From positions 1 through 37,530 of IMG/VR virus record IMGVR_UViG_3300044631_001340: 37,530 bases of DNA; one strand, written 5' to 3'. Below the pieces are notes generated by a model. It was not told the DNA's origin and ran no database searches. It saw only the letters and a list, made by a program, of their open reading frames with translations. Source of the DNA: a virus. Of the stretch, positions 29,851 to 37,530 are shown in pieces. Positions within the stretch are counted from its first letter, which is position 1; every line of letters begins with the position of its first letter. The position numbers and the translations under genes are program-made.

Positions 29851-30834
29851 TTAGTTCTGGATACGACCCTGGAACTGCGCGCCGCTGCAGGTCAGGTTGC
29901 CGGCCCATGCGAGGATCTGGACCTCGGCGTCCTGATTGGTCGCGTAGCGCTTGTTGGGCGACAACGAGACCATGTTCCGGTCGCGGTGCGGCCGCATGAA
30001 CAGGTACTTCGTGTTGAGCATGAAGCCCGTGTTCGCCGGGCAGAACCCGCCGATACCACCGTCCAGCACCACGTCCGCGTCCATGAACTTGAGCGTCGGG
30101 AACCCGAGGCTGCCAGTCGACGGATCGGTGAAGCGCTGGTTCGCCTGGAGCGACGCCGTGTAGATGCCCCAATAGTTGGCATCGAGCACGATGAGGTCAG
30201 GCCGGTCAGAACCACGAACGAGCGACGCCCAGAGCGTGTTGAGACCCGTCTGCATCTGCGCGCCGGTCGGCGGCGGCGTCACGCCGGCAACCGAGAAGTC
30301 GTAGAGCTTCGACTGCCAGAACGTCCAAGTGGCGCGATCGATGCCACCGTAGGTGCCGGTCGTCGGCGCGGAGGGCACGGCCGCGTTGAGGCCGGTGACT
30401 TCCTTGCCACCCGAGCCAGTGCCGTCGCTGTAAATCGACCCGGCCAGCCGGTTCGCCATCGTCGCCTCGGCGACATTGATGCGCGACTCGAGCAGGTCGA
30501 TGAACGCCTCGCGGCCGCTGTTCTGCAGCATTTCGAGGCCAGACATCACGACCGGGCAGGCGAGCTGCTTGATCTGGAACTCGGCGGCGCTGATGACGTC
30601 CTGAGCCGTAACCGGCAGCAGGTCGTAGCCCGAGTAGAACCCGGCGTTGCTGTTTTCGGCGAAGGACAGCTCCTGAAGAATGGTCGAGCCGCCCGAGAAA
30701 GTCTTCACGTTCCCGCGCTGATTCAGGCGCGAGAGCAGGGCGTTGTTTTTGGTGACGTTGTCCGAGATCTGACGGGTGCGCGACTGAATCGTCGTCGCAA
30801 CAATGTCAGACACTGAAGCATTTGCGAATGCCAT
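29851..30834 (-). CDS. Major capsid protein
   Basis: A 327-residue protein (MAFANASVSDIVATTIQSRT...). NNALLSRLNQRGNVKTFSGG, ISAAEFQIKQLACPVVMSGL and NRFTDP-type segments match the HK97-fold major capsid proteins of podoviruses in which no scaffold is fused. ATG at 30834 has GGGAG eight bases before it; an upstream start at 30879 gives an implausible hydrophobic extension. It follows the scaffold gene, has its own predicted promoter and 5' hairpin, and ends at a strong terminator, consistent with very high expression. Confidence 0.88.
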   Translation of the reverse strand: MAFANASVSDIVATTIQSRTRQISDNVTKNNALLSRLNQRGNVKTFSGGSTILQELSFAENSNAGFYSGYDLLPVTAQDVISAAEFQIKQLACPVVMSGLEMLQNSGREAFIDLLESRINVAEATMANRLAGSIYSDGTGSGGKEVTGLNAAVPSAPTTGTYGGIDRATWTFWQSKLYDFSVAGVTPPPTGAQMQTGLNTLWASLVRGSDRPDLIVLDANYWGIYTASLQANQRFTDPSTGSLGFPTLKFMDADVVLDGGIGGFCPANTGFMLNTKYLFMRPHRDRNMVSLSPNKRYATNQDAEVQILAWAGNLTCSGAQFQGRIQN

Positions 30835-30977
30835 GAATGAAACTCCCACAAGAAAAAATGACCAGGGCTTTCGCCCCACCTTTTCTGTGGCCTACGCGAA
30901 CCTGTTCAGTCCGGTATGTCGTAGGTGGGCGCTTGCGCGCTCCTCGAGCTTCGGTGGCTGTCGGTGCTTTGGCACAC

Positions 30978-30997
30978 CGGGGGCAATGCTGCCCCCG
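30978..30997 (-). other. Hairpin at the predicted 5' end of the capsid mRNA
   Basis: CGGGGGCA and TGCCCCCG form a perfect 8-bp stem with a 4-base loop. The expected transcription start of the capsid promoter (about 30996) coincides with its first base on the minus strand. It lacks a T-run and so is not a typical terminator of the scaffold unit. Confidence 0.6.
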
Positions 30998-31002
30998 ATG
31001 CG

Positions 31003-31031
31003 TTTATAACATCATCGTGCGTTGGCCGCAA
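31003..31031 (-). promoter_or_regulatory. Predicted promoter of the major capsid gene
   Basis: On the minus strand TTGCGG (31031-31026) and TATAAA (31008-31003) are separated by 17 bases. It overlaps the last codons of the scaffold gene and drives the capsid gene after a leader of about 160 bases. Confidence 0.6.
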
Positions 31032-32109
31032 TAGCCGCTTCGATCGCACTCCGCACGTCGGTCGCTTCAGCGGTGGCGCCACTCAGCGCAGGGCCGCCCG
31101 ACACCGACACGGCGGCAGCTTTCGCTCGAGCGGCGGCGCCCGACAGCTGCTGGGTGCCGCGCGTCTTCGAGCGCTGCTCGAGCACCGAGCGCACGCGCGG
31201 GTTGGCGAGGCACGCCTGGCGGTAGGCGTCCTGCAACGTGAGCTCGCGACCGCGGCGCTGCGCAACCTCCATCAGGTCCGCCATGTCCTCGCGCACGTCC
31301 TCACCGAACTCGGCCTGCTGCAGGAACTGCTGCACCTCGCCCGCCGCCTGCTGCGCTGCGGCCTGCTGCTGGGCGAGCTGCGCCTGCTGGAACTGGGACA
31401 TGAACTGCTGCACGGGCGCGAGCTGCTGCTGCACGACCTGCTGCAGCTGCGCAGCCTGCGGGTCGACCCGCGGCACCTCGCCGGCCAGTGCCTGGTCGAG
31501 CTGCTCGATGAACGTCTGCCCGAACCGGCCGACGCCGAACTGCTTGACCATGCCGGCGACCATCTGCGCGAGCTCGGGCGCGGTGCCCGTGCGCAGTCGC
31601 GCGGCCGTCGACATCAGGTTGTCGATCGCCTGAAGCGGGTTGCTGTTCTCGGCGCGGATGAACATCTCATACGGCCGGATCACCTGGTTGAGCTGGTCGG
31701 CGAACCGCCGAGCGTCAGCTGTCTCCTGCAGAGTGCGCTGCACTTCCTGCTCACGACGGGCAACCTCGGCCCTGACCGGCTCGGGCAGCTGCGCCCAATG
31801 CTCGCGCACGTCGGGCCGCCAGGAGGCCGGAGCGCGCTCCCTGGGCGCCGCCTTGGGCTCGGCCTTGGGGCCGGGCTGAATGCCCTGCGCGGGCTCAGCG
31901 GCGGCTTTCTGGGGCGCCTCGGGCGCCACGGGCGCGTCCTTGGTCTTGAATCGGCCCTTCTCGTCCCGGCCGTCGCTCTTGGCTGCTTCCGGCGTAGCGG
32001 GCTCAGCGGGCGCGCTGGCCGGTTCGCTGGCCGGTTCCGGTGCGGCGGTAGGCTCTTCGGCAGGCACAGCCGCCTCGAGCGCGTCTCGAATCGTGGTGGG
32101 TTCATCCAT
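31012..32109 (-). CDS. Scaffolding protein
   Basis: A 365-residue protein with a Pro/Ala/Glu-rich disordered N-terminus (about 1-95), then PASWRPDVREHWAQLPEPVR, EVARREQEVQRTLQETADA, a pattern very common in podovirus scaffolds, and a long Gln/Ala-rich coiled-coil region (about 220-280, QLQQVVQQQLAPVQQFMSQF). It directs capsid assembly and leaves before DNA packaging. The ATG at 32109 has AGGTG five bases before it. Position right before the capsid gene supports the call. Confidence 0.85.
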   Translation of the reverse strand: MDEPTTIRDALEAAVPAEEPTAAPEPASEPASAPAEPATPEAAKSDGRDEKGRFKTKDAPVAPEAPQKAAAEPAQGIQPGPKAEPKAAPRERAPASWRPDVREHWAQLPEPVRAEVARREQEVQRTLQETADARRFADQLNQVIRPYEMFIRAENSNPLQAIDNLMSTAARLRTGTAPELAQMVAGMVKQFGVGRFGQTFIEQLDQALAGEVPRVDPQAAQLQQVVQQQLAPVQQFMSQFQQAQLAQQQAAAQQAAGEVQQFLQQAEFGEDVREDMADLMEVAQRRGRELTLQDAYRQACLANPRVRSVLEQRSKTRGTQQLSGAAARAKAAAVSVSGGPALSGATAEATDVRSAIEAAIAANAR

Positions 32110-32112
32110 AGG

Positions 32113-32451
32113 TCACCTGCGTTGTTGGAGTCGTTCGATGGCGGCGCGGATGTCCTGCTTGCGCACGGACCCGCCCTGCGTGAAATATCGGTCGCGATCG
32201 GTTCGAGCTTTCGCCCAGGTCTCCTTGAAATCGTCGGCCGTTGTGAGCCCGGTGCGCCGCATGTAGTCGCGGTGCTTCTTGCGGCTCGAGATGTCCGCGC
32301 CGTCGGTCGCGCGCAGCCCGTCGTAGTGCCGATCGCCCCAGAGTCCGCCCAAGTGATTGAGCGCGCCCCTCTTGCCGGCCGGCTGGTAGTTGGGGGTTAT
32401 TTCCACGAGCTCCTTGAGCTCGTCGTCCCAGATGTAGCGTCTGCGTGTCAT
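32113..32451 (-). CDS. Small conserved phage structural-region protein
   Basis: A 112-residue basic protein (MTRRRYIWDDELKELVEITP...) of the type found beside scaffold genes in podoviruses. Residues 18-60 include NYQPAGKRGALNHLGGLWGD and later DISSRKKHRDYMRRTGLTTA. The function is unknown. It overlaps the upstream gene (ATGA) and is followed closely by the scaffold. Confidence 0.7.
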   Translation of the reverse strand: MTRRRYIWDDELKELVEITPNYQPAGKRGALNHLGGLWGDRHYDGLRATDGADISSRKKHRDYMRRTGLTTADDFKETWAKARTDRDRYFTQGGSVRKQDIRAAIERLQQRR

Positions 32452-33356
32452 TTGCCTATCTCGTCGTCTTTTGCACGCAGCGCGGCGATGGTGGCTGTAC
32501 TGGAGTCGCCAGTTGCAACAAGCTGTTTTGGGATCGGCTGGAGCGTGCCGTCTCGGTTAAGACCAGCTTCGCGCCGCGTCTGATCAACCGGAATTCCCTC
32601 TTTGCTGAATCGTCGTTGTTCAATCTTTCGATTCTCGGCCGCGTTCTCGGTGATCCCAAGCTGGGCGCGAGTTTCAGCAATACCGACTGCGCGCGCGGTG
32701 CGACGTCGATCCACTTCAGTGATAAATTTGGCGATGGCCTCCTGCATTTGTTGCTCGTCCTGAACATGGGTTACCCCATCGGCAAGATCCTGCTCATATC
32801 GGCGAGGACCGACACCGTGATCACTGACGCGCAGCGTGATAGATTCCGGCAGCGCCGCCGTGCCGCCAATGGTGATGTACGAGCTGCGTCCCGCAGCATT
32901 TGTTGAGTGGCTGACGCTGGTCGGCAAGCCACGCGTCGATGCGAATGATTGCACCTGCGCTGCAAGGCCGCGCACGCCTTGATCAACCCCTTCTTGCACT
33001 TTTTCAGCCATGTGTAATTGCCCCCGCTGAACGTCGGGGGGAAAGCCTAACATGCGGTCTTTCCGCAGCGCCTTGACGGTCTCCTCCGCAGCGGCCTTCC
33101 CCTTCCTTGCTGTGCCTGCCGCCTTCGCAACGCCGCCGACAACAGGAATCCCGGCCGCTGCCGAGAGCACCATGCCGAGCTTGTCGTTGTCGCGCCTGGC
33201 GCGCTCGAAGTCACGCCCGGCCTGCGCGGTGCCAACCACGGGCACGAAGCCGAGCGCAAGATCTGCGCCAATGTCGACAGCGTCTTGATCTTCAGGCGTG
33301 TCGAGACTTGCCATGCTCATCGCACGCCGGCGTAGTTCTCTAATCAGCTCTTCCAT
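32448..33356 (-). CDS. Pre-toxin-like hydrophobic N-terminus with SDH-motif domain
   Basis: A 302-residue protein of unknown function. Residues 31-77 contain two hydrophobic helices with connecting charges (LGFVPVVGTAQAGRDFERAR, LGMVLSAAAGIPVVGG), a pattern like the pre-toxin segments of polymorphic toxins and of some phage virion proteins. Residues about 159-182 (SYITIGGTAALPESITLRVS, DHG) resemble polyvalent-protein-associated domains containing an (I/V)SDH motif. The C-terminus is basic and helical. Its place in the structural operon argues for a virion-associated or injected protein. The ATG at 33356 is used; ATG at 33320 is possible. Confidence 0.6.
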   Translation of the reverse strand: MEELIRELRRRAMSMASLDTPEDQDAVDIGADLALGFVPVVGTAQAGRDFERARRDNDKLGMVLSAAAGIPVVGGVAKAAGTARKGKAAAEETVKALRKDRMLGFPPDVQRGQLHMAEKVQEGVDQGVRGLAAQVQSFASTRGLPTSVSHSTNAAGRSSYITIGGTAALPESITLRVSDHGVGPRRYEQDLADGVTHVQDEQQMQEAIAKFITEVDRRRTARAVGIAETRAQLGITENAAENRKIEQRRFSKEGIPVDQTRREAGLNRDGTLQPIPKQLVATGDSSTATIAALRAKDDEIGK

Positions 33357-33363
33357 ACCCCAC

Positions 33364-33810
33364 CTAATTCATCAGAAGGAGCCATTCTTCCTCGCGGCGG
33401 CGGCGAACCCGCAACCGCTCCTGTGCGGCAACATGCGCGTCTACGATGGCGCGCGCGCGCATCTGCGCTTCAACGGCTCGAGTGCGCTCGGCCTCTAGGC
33501 CCATCGCGGTCAGCTGGTCGACCACAATGCGCGCGACTTCGGCCACGCTGAAATCCGCCGGCACCGGAATCGCCACGCCGGCGTGATCCGGCACGACGGC
33601 CACCACGTTGCCGGCCGATGCAACGACCTGCACCGGCTCGTCGATCGGCTCAACCGCGCGCGCAACCAGCTTCCGCAGCTCCGCGCGGACGCGGCGCTCT
33701 TCATCAAACTCGCGCTGCCGCGCTCGCCTGCGCCGAACGTACCCGCCGCGAGACTCCTCGTCGACGGGAGGCGGTGGAGCGCCTTGCGATTGAAGCAGCG
33801 TCAGCAGCAC
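33364..33810 (-). CDS. Arg-rich helical structural-region protein
   Basis: A 148-residue protein. An Arg-rich N-terminal part (GGYVRRRRARQREFDEERRV) leads into a beta segment (PVQVVASAGNVVAVVPDHAG) and a helical, Arg-rich C-terminus (LRVRRRREEEWLLLMN). The start is GTG at 33810, directly after the upstream stop. No family was recognised; it probably acts in head or injection functions. Confidence 0.6.
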   Translation of the reverse strand: MLLTLLQSQGAPPPPVDEESRGGYVRRRRARQREFDEERRVRAELRKLVARAVEPIDEPVQVVASAGNVVAVVPDHAGVAIPVPADFSVAEVARIVVDQLTAMGLEAERTRAVEAQMRARAIVDAHVAAQERLRVRRRREEEWLLLMN

Positions 33811-33981
33811 TTAGTCGCTCGGCAGTGTCAACAGCGTGTTTAGCGTGGCCTGCGTTTCGGCGACATCTGCGTCAATTCGCGCGATCTGGTCAGCATCACC
33901 CAATCGCGACGCGGTTTCGCGCTGTTGCGTCAGGTACGCCAGGCGCGCTCGCGCTACGGCAATGAGTTCAGGGATGGTCAT
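33811..33981 (-). CDS. Small helical protein of the structural operon
   Basis: A 56-residue protein (MTIPELIAVARARLAYLTQQ...) with two predicted helices and an acidic middle (LGDADQIARIDADVAETQAT), typical of short conserved phage proteins encoded between structural genes. ATG at 33981 overlaps the upstream stop (ATGA). Its TAA is followed at once by the next GTG, so the three genes are tightly coupled. Confidence 0.65.
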   Translation of the reverse strand: MTIPELIAVARARLAYLTQQRETASRLGDADQIARIDADVAETQATLNTLLTLPSD

Positions 33982-35588
33982 ACGAGGGCTATCAGCTCTT
34001 GCGAGACCGTGGACAAATGCGACTGGAGCAGCACAACATCGTAGGTGTCGGTGCCGTCAATCGCCGCGTATGCCGCCATGCGCTGCCCCAGCGTCGCCGT
34101 GCCGGACTGCAAAAAGTCGGTCGGCGTGAACGGGGACAAAACGCGATTCTCTACGTCAAATCGCCAAATCTGGCTGATAGCCGATGCGGTGTAGACGTTG
34201 ATGTAGAAGAATCGGCCTTCTTGCGCGAACGGCGAATAACACCCCGTCGTGCCGACCGTCAGCGTCGTGGAGCCGTCGTAAACGATTGCGCCAGTCCAAG
34301 TGCCGGTAATGCTTGCCGCGATGTCCAGTACGTCGAGAGTCGCCGCGCCACCGCGCCAGAAGTACTGAAACGAATGGCGAGCATTACGCGCTGTGTCCGG
34401 CACGATGCCGAACGACGGCATCCACATACCACCCGAGGCGTTGGCGGCAGGAGCCGCGCCGAAGTAGGTCGTAGACCACGCATCGTTGTTGATGGTGTTG
34501 GTGCCGTTGTTGACCGTCGCGCCAGAATAGTTGTATGTGTAGACCGTCGTGGTCGCCGTGGAGCGCACCAAGATCAGGTTCGGGTTTTCAATGACGTACT
34601 TGGCCGAGGCAGAAGGCTGCGTCGTCCAAGCGGTGCCGAGGGTGTAAACCGGCGACGGCCCTGCCGTGTGCGAGGCGATGATACGCCGCTGGCCAACAGA
34701 ACCCGGAGTCGTCGTGTCCTCGACAATGCGAATCTGGAAGTTTCTGTATTCGTTCGCCGCCACCACGGCATCGCCCAGCGTGGCCTGACCCGTCAAGGTA
34801 GACGCACCAGAAGCCGTGGCCGTCAACGCCTTGAGCGAGGTGCCGCTGTCGTAGGTGTACGCGCCGAGAACAAGTCCCTCACCGGGTTTGTTACTGTACG
34901 GGACGTAGAGTTCGTCCAACACGTTGATGGACGAGTCCGTGCCGATGGTCGCCGGAAGGTTGGTCGTCGAAAGGCCGGTGGAAAGCGTGTTGGTGCCGAC
35001 TTCAAACGACCGCCAAATGTTCGCCGCCGTCGTACCTGCGCCCAGCATATACACGCGGCCCGACAGAATCTCGTAAGTCGCGCCCGTAGCCGGAGTGAAC
35101 GAAAACGCGCTGTCCACTTGAATGGTCGGCGTGGTGCCGCTGCTGTTGCCGGTGATCCACCGCTGTTCGGTCTTGCCCGCCGTCGTATCAACGATGCGAA
35201 TGCGGAACCCGAGGTCACCGGAGCCGCCACGGTTGGCGAGCATATTTGTGCCGACTGCCGTCGGGAGCGCCGTGGACAGCACCACCGAAGTCGTGGTCGC
35301 ACCGGCTGCAATTGTGCCAGTTAGCGCACGGGACGGGGCAAACGCCGCTGCTGCACCCGCACCGAACGTACCCGCAAGAGCGGGCGACTGCACGAAAGCC
35401 CACGCCTTCGTGACGATGTTGTAGCGGTTCAGCACCGTGCCTGACACGAGGTTGTAGACGAAAGGATTGCGCGTGCTGTTGTTGCGCATATCGACAGCCA
35501 TGCACGATCCCGCCGCGTGCGCGTTCGGAGACGGGGCGACCTGCGCCCACATCAGACGATCAATGACCTTTTTGAACGTGTTAGCCAT
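33978..35588 (-). CDS. Beta-rich virion structural protein with duplicated module
   Basis: A 536-residue Thr/Ala/Gly-rich protein, probably a capsid- or tail-associated beta-propeller or fibre. Two related modules (about 129-178, RIRIVDTTAGKTEQRWITGN; and 285-337, QIRIVEDTTTPGSVGQRRII) show an internal duplication. The C-terminus has IWRFDVENRVLSPFTPTDFL. ATG at 35588 follows GAGGT at five bases. The role is inferred from composition and place between portal and scaffold. Confidence 0.65.
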   Translation of the reverse strand: MANTFKKVIDRLMWAQVAPSPNAHAAGSCMAVDMRNNSTRNPFVYNLVSGTVLNRYNIVTKAWAFVQSPALAGTFGAGAAAAFAPSRALTGTIAAGATTTSVVLSTALPTAVGTNMLANRGGSGDLGFRIRIVDTTAGKTEQRWITGNSSGTTPTIQVDSAFSFTPATGATYEILSGRVYMLGAGTTAANIWRSFEVGTNTLSTGLSTTNLPATIGTDSSINVLDELYVPYSNKPGEGLVLGAYTYDSGTSLKALTATASGASTLTGQATLGDAVVAANEYRNFQIRIVEDTTTPGSVGQRRIIASHTAGPSPVYTLGTAWTTQPSASAKYVIENPNLILVRSTATTTVYTYNYSGATVNNGTNTINNDAWSTTYFGAAPAANASGGMWMPSFGIVPDTARNARHSFQYFWRGGAATLDVLDIAASITGTWTGAIVYDGSTTLTVGTTGCYSPFAQEGRFFYINVYTASAISQIWRFDVENRVLSPFTPTDFLQSGTATLGQRMAAYAAIDGTDTYDVVLLQSHLSTVSQELIALV

Positions 35589-35596
35589 GTTCTACC

Positions 35597-36199
35597 TCAA
35601 GTAATTCGCGCGCGAACAGTTGACGACCACGCGGCAAGGTTCTGGCCGTACACCTGAATGCGGCCTTGCAGCGTGTCAATGGTGGAAAGGTTGGTGACCG
35701 TTGAGCAGGTCGTTACGGTCGTCACAGTCGTGACCGTGCCTACCGTCGTGACAGTCGGCAACGTGCCGGTAATACGCAACGCCTGTAGCGACTTGTCGTA
35801 GCCTTGCGGGGCGTTGAGATAATTCAGGATGCGCGTCAGCAGCAGCTCGGCATTCGCGTCGGTGACTTCCAGCGTCCCGACAGCGCCGATGTCTACCGGC
35901 AGCGGGTTTGACGAGCTGACACCGACGAGGTTGCCGCCCGAGTTGAATCCGATGTAGTCGGCCGAGGCTGGGACAGCAGCGCTTGTCGTGCCTGCAGCTG
36001 CGTTGCCGCTCGACCCGCCGACGATGTTGACGTCGAGCGGCGACGGGGCAGTGATCGGCATTGGATTGGCGGCCGACACGTCGACGGCCGTGCCGTCGCT
36101 ACCGACGCTAATCTTGACGCGCTGGTGCAGGACGCCGCCAATCTCGTCGGCCGCGACAACGGCACCCTCGCCCGGTGTGTACCCTACGTTGTCTGCCAT
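35597..36199 (-). CDS. Structural protein with TVTTV repeats
   Basis: A 200-residue protein following the portal gene. The N-terminal part (ADEIGGVLHQRVKISVGSDG, PMPITAPSPLDVN) is typical of phage virion proteins with short beta motifs. Residues about 148-172 contain repeated TVTTV units (PTVTTVGTVTTVTTVTTCST), encoded by near-repeated GTC/GAC triplets, which may form a triple-stranded beta shaft. GAGGA precedes the ATG at 36199 by four bases. Confidence 0.68.
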   Translation of the reverse strand: MADNVGYTPGEGAVVAADEIGGVLHQRVKISVGSDGTAVDVSAANPMPITAPSPLDVNIVGGSSGNAAAGTTSAAVPASADYIGFNSGGNLVGVSSSNPLPVDIGAVGTLEVTDANAELLLTRILNYLNAPQGYDKSLQALRITGTLPTVTTVGTVTTVTTVTTCSTVTNLSTIDTLQGRIQVYGQNLAAWSSTVRARIT

Positions 36200-36206
36200 G
36201 TCGTCC

Positions 36207-37530
36207 TCAGTTCATCGTTGGTGGAGAAAAGCGCCCAGGCGGCCCAATCTGAACCGGCGCAGCAGAGGACGCTTCGTCGTCGTCGATCTCGCGTACCTCG
36301 ACGATGTCGCCCGACTGCGGGTCGCGGATCGGCACGCGCTTGCGCTTTCGATTTACCGCGCCCATCACGGCCATCATCTGGGCATCCGACTCGGCCTTGT
36401 TCTGCGCGACCATCTCCTTGATCGACTCGAGCTCCATGACCTGCGAAGTGCCAGGCAGAGACATGAGCAGGTTGGAGATGTGCTTGTAGTTCTCTTCGAT
36501 CGAGTCGAACCGCTGCTGCATCTCGACCTTCTGCAGCTCGACCGAGGCCTTGAGAGCCGCGAGCTTCTCGTCGCTCTGCACCTGCAACGCGGCAACCTTC
36601 TCGTCGCTCTGCGCCTCGAGCATCGCGATCCGCTCGTTCGACTTGATCTTCTCCGCCTCGAGCATGATCTGCGGGTCGGGCTGCGGCTGCGGCGGGTTCT
36701 GCAGCTGCTGGTTCATCGCCGTGATCGCCTGGTCGAGCACGCCCTCGATCTCGGTCGACACGCGGAACTTCGCGACCGCCCACTGCATCAACCGAAGCAG
36801 GAACGGACCTGCGCCCGGCGTCTGCTGCGCCACCGGCGCAACCTGCGAGATGAACGCGCCGAGCCCCTGCATGAATTGCACCGCTGCGTCGCGCTCGGCG
36901 GCCCAGTCCATCGCCGCCATCGAATCGGCCTCGACCGAGATGCGGTACTCGCTGAGCTCTTCGTCCTTGATCAGCGAAATCGCCGACTGGGCATAGGGGG
37001 CATCCGGCGTGCGCAGGATGTTCGATCGCGTGGCGATCGTGTCGGGCTGGAAGTGCTTGGCGATGATTTCCGCCTTGATCCGCAGCGCTTGCGTGAGCCA
37101 CTCGGCGATATAGAACTGCATCAGCTGCACGCGCGTCGAGCCGAACTGCGCCTTGATCTGCTGCGCCGTCGCGGTTTCCGACGCCTTCGACGAGCCGCGC
37201 ATCACGTCCGAGATGCCGAGCACCTCGTAGATCTGCATCGTCTTGTCCTGACGGTACTGGCGCAGGCGCTCGATGGCGTTGACGATCGACTCGATCGGCA
37301 CCCAGTCGATCTTGCCCTTGATGCCGCCCGACTCCGCGAACATCGCCCAGTTGTCGACCGGGATCAGCTGGTTCTCGCTCGCCTGCTGGAACATGCGCTG
37401 GATGCCGTCGGCAGCCTTGTCGTAGACGCCGATCACCTTCGCCGCACGCGTGAGCCAGGTGATGCGGGTGTTGATCTCGTCGAGTTCGTCGAACTGGTCC
37501 TGCGCGAAGACGTAGTCCGCGCGCGGCATG
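36207..37530 (-). CDS. Portal protein, C-terminal part (gene continues from 1306)
   Basis: This is the 3' part of the portal gene, 441 codons including stop in this window and continuous in frame with positions 407-1306. The ring-core region (DYVFAQDQFDELDEINTRI, YDKAADGIQRMFQQASENQL) is followed by a long C-terminal coiled coil from about 275 to 365 of this part, with an 11-residue repeat QSDEK(V/L)AAL(Q/K), probably the helical barrel seen in some podovirus portals. The apparent ATG at 37529 is internal to the real gene. It is followed by the TVTTV-repeat structural gene with a 7-base gap. Confidence 0.88.
   Translation of the reverse strand, partial: MPRADYVFAQDQFDELDEINTRITWLTRAAKVIGVYDKAADGIQRMFQQASENQLIPVDNWAMFAESGGIKGKIDWVPIESIVNAIERLRQYRQDKTMQIYEVLGISDVMRGSSKASETATAQQIKAQFGSTRVQLMQFYIAEWLTQALRIKAEIIAKHFQPDTIATRSNILRTPDAPYAQSAISLIKDEELSEYRISVEADSMAAMDWAAERDAAVQFMQGLGAFISQVAPVAQQTPGAGPFLLRLMQWAVAKFRVSTEIEGVLDQAITAMNQQLQNPPQPQPDPQIMLEAEKIKSNERIAMLEAQSDEKVAALQVQSDEKLAALKASVELQKVEMQQRFDSIEENYKHISNLLMSLPGTSQVMELESIKEMVAQNKAESDAQMMAVMGAVNRKRKRVPIRDPQSGDIVEVREIDDDEASSAAPVQIGPPGRFSPPTMN
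37124..37530. repeat. Terminal direct repeat (right copy)
   Basis: Second copy of bases 1-407, with two synonymous differences. It supports circular closure of the map. Confidence 0.95.

Noticed and set aside
30865-30876. GGGCGAAAGCCC hairpin before the capsid ribosome site as a terminator
   Set aside because: The stem has only four base pairs and the T-run is distant; it is more likely incidental.

Overview
This window looks like one complete circular map of a temperate, short-tailed (podovirus-type) phage of a GC-rich bacterium. Bases 1-407 recur at 37124-37530 with two mismatches, so the unit is about 37.1 kb and the portal gene is cut by the window ends. The virion and lysis genes, a tyrosine integrase beside a tRNA-Met(CAU) 3' fragment (attP) and a divergent repressor/Cro-like switch all point to a tailed phage that can form lysogens. 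A proteobacterial host is likely from the tRNA fragment and gene types, but this is inference. No DNA or RNA polymerase, reverse transcriptase, CRISPR array or insertion sequence was found.

Layout. (1) Late genes occupy the minus strand from 3426 down through position 1, across the junction to 37530, and on to 14342: a small membrane protein, small and large terminase, portal, several structural genes, scaffold, major capsid, decoration-like protein, tail adaptor and tail tube/nozzle, an internal-virion (ejection) block with a GNAT-like protein, tail fibre and glycine-rich adhesin-like genes, then a lysis cassette and a metallophosphoesterase. Many junctions are ATGA or TGATG overlaps. The capsid section has its own predicted promoter and two intrinsic terminators. 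(2) An early rightward operon of small genes runs from 3779 to 6586. (3) A leftward pair (8823 to 6555) encodes a Cro-like HTH protein and a primase/helicase-type replication protein. (4) A rightward block (8923 to 14124) holds the repressor, a recombination set (RecA-like ATPase, DUF669-type protein, Cas4-like nuclease, DUF3310 protein, resolvase-like nuclease), an excisionase-like protein and the integrase, ending at attP (14134-14351).

Control. A 17-bp dyad, GTTG-N9-CAAC with best form GTTGCGA-N3-TCnCAAC, occurs upstream of the early operon (3687), between repressor and Cro-like gene (8878), before the recombination operon (9540, over a -35 box) and at the excisionase/integrase entry (12940). 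The repressor probably controls all four. Its C-terminal half resembles an S24/LexA fold but seems to lack the catalytic serine, so induction may not follow the usual self-cleavage route.

The most unusual single item is the 769-residue virion protein at 22952-25261: 13 in-register 18-residue repeats followed by a C-terminal S74-type chaperone domain with the Ser/Lys pair. Other points of interest are a hairpin at the predicted 5' end of the capsid mRNA, paired 21-bp direct repeats flanking attP, and two synonymous differences between the terminal copies.
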